Below are positions 60,676 through 64,000 of a stretch of 64,000 bases of DNA, piece after piece. The notes under the pieces were generated by a model. It saw only the letters and a program-made list of their open reading frames with translations, had not been told where the DNA came from and did not search any database. The stretch is from assembly GCA_036872755.1 (NCBI GenBank), contig JAVHNS010000018.1, forward strand, positions 620,001-684,000, written 5' to 3'. The first letter of the stretch is position 1, and each line of letters starts with the position of its first letter. Made by a program: the position numbers and the translations under genes. The stretch comes from Orbilia blumenaviensis. Taxonomy: Eukaryota; Ascomycota; Orbiliomycetes; Orbiliales; Orbiliaceae.

Positions 60676-62230
60676 TCATTCAGCTACGGCCTCTGCGACT
60701 ACCCCTCCAACAACCCCTATGATTTCAGCAACACCCTCAGCCCCCTCCATTAACTCCTTCCACTTTTTCCTTATCCCTTGGTTATCTACCTCTATATTTT
60801 GTTCCTGTTCCTCGCTTTGTGCAATCAACTCAACCCTTTGTTTCCCCTCAACCAATTGCGTTTCCCCCGCACACATAATCGTAATTTTATACTTCCACTC
60901 GTAGTAACATTGTATATTATAAGTTTTGAAGCTCGGCCAGAGTGGGCGTTTTGCTTTAAACTCGTTGCGATCACCCTCTAAGCGTGTGGAATGGGTGCGC
61001 GAGATATGGAGGTTGAGGAGCTGGCCTAGGTCAAGATGCTGTTCTCCACCAATCAAGCTCTGGATACCAAGACATAAGTTAGTATTTATATTTGGTTTGG
61101 GAGATTAGCAGGTAGCTAACACGTACGTTAGATTCATCAGGGTGTCTATACCCCGGTATTCCGGCTGCACCTTCGCGGGGAATCACGTAACCAACTATAT
61201 GTGGAGGTAAATCGGGCGAAATTGCGAAATCATGATGGTTTTCCGTCTTTGAGTCCCACTTTGACATTCCGCGGGCCCGCATCAGGGCCCACATCTTCAG
61301 ACTTAGCGAGAACGCTGATATTTTAATATCCGGTAGTGCTGAAGTGTCGCCGGTACTGAAAATACTACCAGAGCCATTCGCCCCTTTTTTAGTAGACTGC
61401 GGTTTTGGAATAATGGAGAGACGGAAGGGGAAGTGCGATGGATTGTCGAGTTGAAGAATTGATGGACAAGTAACTTTAAGATCAAAGAAATAGTTTGGAA
61501 TCTTGGATGGTTGGAGGATGGATTTGAGCTGCTGTCTGAAGCTGAGTTCTTCCGCGGTAAACTGGGGTAGAAGTTTCAGAGTCTTGATTCGCACTTCTTC
61601 AGAAGCCTCTTGAATATGTTCTGAGTAATTGATTGGGTGCTCTGAGCTTCTGGTGCGAACTACCAAAGGGATGATAGTTTTTGGTAAACCAGTGCCTTTT
61701 TTCCACGTCCTTTCCTGAACTTCCCGCGTAGGATGAAGGCTAACTTCAAGAACATATTCAACGTAGCATTCCCCACGAGTGCTGCCACACCAGCCGGAGT
61801 AATAGAATACGCCGGGAAGAGGGTGTTGCGTAATGTCCATCTCGGTGTTGTCAAGGTACTTCGACGCTTTCTTCCATTTGTCGCTGTACTTGTATTCTCC
61901 GGGGACAGTATGAGTAGGTATCTGGACTGATAGTCCCCATGACTCTCGCCCACCAACCTCAGGAACAGGCGGGCCCTCGAGGTAAAAGTCTAGTTGAAAA
62001 AAAACGGCACGGCCTCGGTAGCGGTCTTCCCCTTCACCGCTAGTCTGTGTAATCAAAACCTTTGAACGGCCGTAAAAGCTGACATGGACATTGTTCTGTC
62101 CGCCAGCCAAATCTTGAGTGGAGTTCACTATCACTTTAGCGTTTACAACATCGCCAGGTAGGAAGATGCTGTCCGACCGCTCGAGTTCGACGTCGATTCC
62201 GGGTGCATGCTTGAAACCGGCACGAGGCAT
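60676..62230 (-). CDS. arrestin-like protein (two exons)
   Basis: Exons 62230-61127 and 61059-60676, joined over a 67 bp intron (GTACGT...ATCCAG), encode 495 residues. The N-terminus (IDVELERSDSIFLPGDVVNAKVIVNS) has the strand pattern of arrestin N domains, including the LPGDxVxxxVxV motif. A GVFYYSGWCGSTRGECYVEYVLEV stretch and later beta segments (TYNIQCYYEWKYKITIMCAG) follow the two-lobed arrestin plan. Fungal alpha-arrestins link membrane transporters to Rsp5 ubiquitin ligase, usually through PPxY motifs; I see no clear PPxY here, so this may be one of the many short fungal members without that link. The C-terminal 40 residues are acidic then hydrophobic/small (GVVGGVVAEAVAE). The start is the first ATG. 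Confidence 0.8.
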
Positions 62231-64000
62231 CCTTTTTTATTAGGAATTACCTTTGCGTATGTCCTTGATGAATAGCAGATGTTCTGGATTGTTGACGGCA
62301 ACTATAGTACTAGAAGGCGGGTTTGCATTATTAGAGGTCGGCCTGTATACGCTATATATGGGCTAATTAATACATACGCTTTGGAAGGCCTAGTTTGTGC
62401 CGCCGGGATTTAGAAATGGGCGTTGTGTTGGTTTGTCAGGATAAACCCAACTAAATATAACCCGAGTGCTAGTTTACGGCAGTTCTAGAAATCGATCGAT
62501 AAACTGTCTTAGATTGGTTTTACAAAGCGTCTTTAGCTATTTCGTGTTTCGTGTTGCTGACGTTGGATAGCGAAAAACAAAAAGCCGTTACGCCAATTGG
62601 CCAAATGAAAGATGAGGCTGCGGGTCGCCGGAGCCACAAGCTGAGCTAAAGAGATGGTTTAACCTGGCAAAAATAATGGTATGAGAAAGCCGAATCTCAA
62701 ACAAGTGGTCTTTTCCTGTTGCTTTAATACTCCTGGCCTTCTGCTCTTTCTTACCTTGATATTAATTTTATCCCAAGTGCGCGGGAATGCTTACCTAACG
62801 TTAGGTAGCTCGTGAAAAACACCAACCATCTACAATTGAGCGGGAGCTGAACAGGGTCCAACGGCCTAGTTGGGTCGGAACTGATATTGAATGACATAAT
62901 ACCTTCTGAAACGAAGCGAATAGACACACGGCCTGGTTTTCTCCGACAACTGGGCTGAGCTAGTACAGACCCGCCGCCCTGGAAATGGGTTGTCTACCTG
63001 GTAGACCCAGGCTGTGTCTTTGTCATACAAACACCCTAAGTCCAGGCAAACCATCTTCTTGTGATGTTGGTCGTCGAAGTTAGCTTAAGATTGCGGCTCA
63101 GCCACAAACGTGCCCTTCGCGATTCGCAAGGCCCATTCATATGTGGAGGACCAAAACCTTCGTGCGAAGTTTTCCCACTCAACTTAATTTCGCCAGACCC
63201 ATAAACTAAATTGCGCGCCCCGGCACTGCCCTCAGTCATCAAGGCAGTTAGTTGGGTGCCCTCAGGCCATTTAAGTTCCTGATCATATTCGCTCTGCTCC
63301 AGATAACCAGAGCCAAGGTGGGCAGCCAAGAGAACAAACACTCACCAATGCCGAGCGAGCAACTCCTTTTTTTGTGGCGCGGCTCGCCATATTCACTATA
63401 TCTTGAACATAACGACAGTCGCACAGCATGACCGTCGCTGCCATTTCCATGATAGGTTAGCTACCTATAAATATTTCGACGCATTCATTCCTTTTGGGAC
63501 GCCTAGGAATGTTGAGTTGTCAGCCGATCTGCCACCTACGTCTGGTTAGGTGGAGAAGGAAGCACTAAAGTGAATGGGTTTAGAAAAACCTTGTAGACGG
63601 GCATCTTTCTCTGAGCAAAGAATAGTAAGTGTTCTCTGAATACACTGACCCTCTTTACCCATATATGTCAAGGGGAAACACTGAACTCCACAGACTAGGC
63701 AATGTATTCACCTTGAGTTGATACCAGTGTCGATTACGCCGAGTTAGGGATATACCTAGGCAGCTACAGGAGGCTGCTTCACGGGCTACACAGTACCACA
63801 CCCGACTTTTTTGTTCTGAAAATCTGAATTGCTGTGTCTCAAAGAGTTGCTATCATTTGCCTTCAAAACACAATAACAATACAAATACACACTGCTTTTT
63901 CTAAGCTCCTTTCTTCGCTTTTAAAGCATATCAATAATAAAAAGAAAAATTGTTCTATAATTTGTTTTTGCTCTAAATTTTGGGGGACTTAAATACGAGA
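62231..64000. other. intergenic to window end
   Basis: No gene supported in 1.8 kb. Minus-strand frames at 62866-63341 lack a good start and family features. The last 100 bases are AT-rich. Confidence 0.35.

Overview
The window reads as nuclear DNA of a filamentous ascomycete (Pezizomycotina). Genes are split by short introns of about 50-120 bp with GT...AG ends and CTAAC-like branch sites. A 5S rRNA gene sits alone among protein genes. UBC2/RAD6 is nearly identical to other fungal copies, and several families are typical of this group: DUF4246, an AA12-like oxidoreductase with CBM1, and a Fungal_N-type protein. A nematode-trapping or Orbilia-like fungus would fit the gene style, but this is only a guess. 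All spliced models below were built by hand; exon phases were summed and checked.

Layout. 1-9.6 kb is gene-poor. It holds two paralogous three-exon genes, each encoding a 190-residue membrane protein (2275-3001 and 6904-7647), on either side of a 1.7 kb element with about 167 bp terminal inverted repeats (4391-6100). Copies of two short dispersed hairpin repeats lie here and recur further on. 9.6-20.5 kb is conserved: an F-box protein, 5S rRNA (minus), UBC2, a secreted sugar dehydrogenase with a cellulose-binding module, and an acyl-CoA synthetase of the ACSS3/PrpE type ending in a peroxisomal AKL signal. 21.7-26.9 kb is a minus-strand tandem pair of DUF4246 genes with four matching introns; the second copy has lost three candidate active-site residues. 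At 28.8-29.2 kb is a small three-exon gene for an 87-residue protein with a mitochondrial-type presequence.

30.9-38.6 kb and 45.8-51.5 kb are accessory stretches. They carry a glutamate-rich C2H2 protein with a membrane segment, several unrecognised proteins (two perhaps distantly related), a cysteine-cluster protein and a candidate secreted cysteine-rich protein. Between them lie two recognisable genes: a PCI-domain Thp1/CSN12-like factor (39603-41356) and a large Fungal_N-like protein (42555-44927). 53.7-62.2 kb returns to conserved functions, mostly on the minus strand: a nine-membrane-span TM9SF/EMP70 protein, an NTF2-like protein, a membrane-anchored coiled-coil protein and an arrestin-like protein.

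No pathway-type gene cluster (polyketide synthase, NRPS, terpene cyclase), no intact transposase and no CRISPR array was seen. The most novel material is the paralogous 190-residue pair flanking the inverted-repeat element, the diverged DUF4246 pair and the unrecognised accessory genes.
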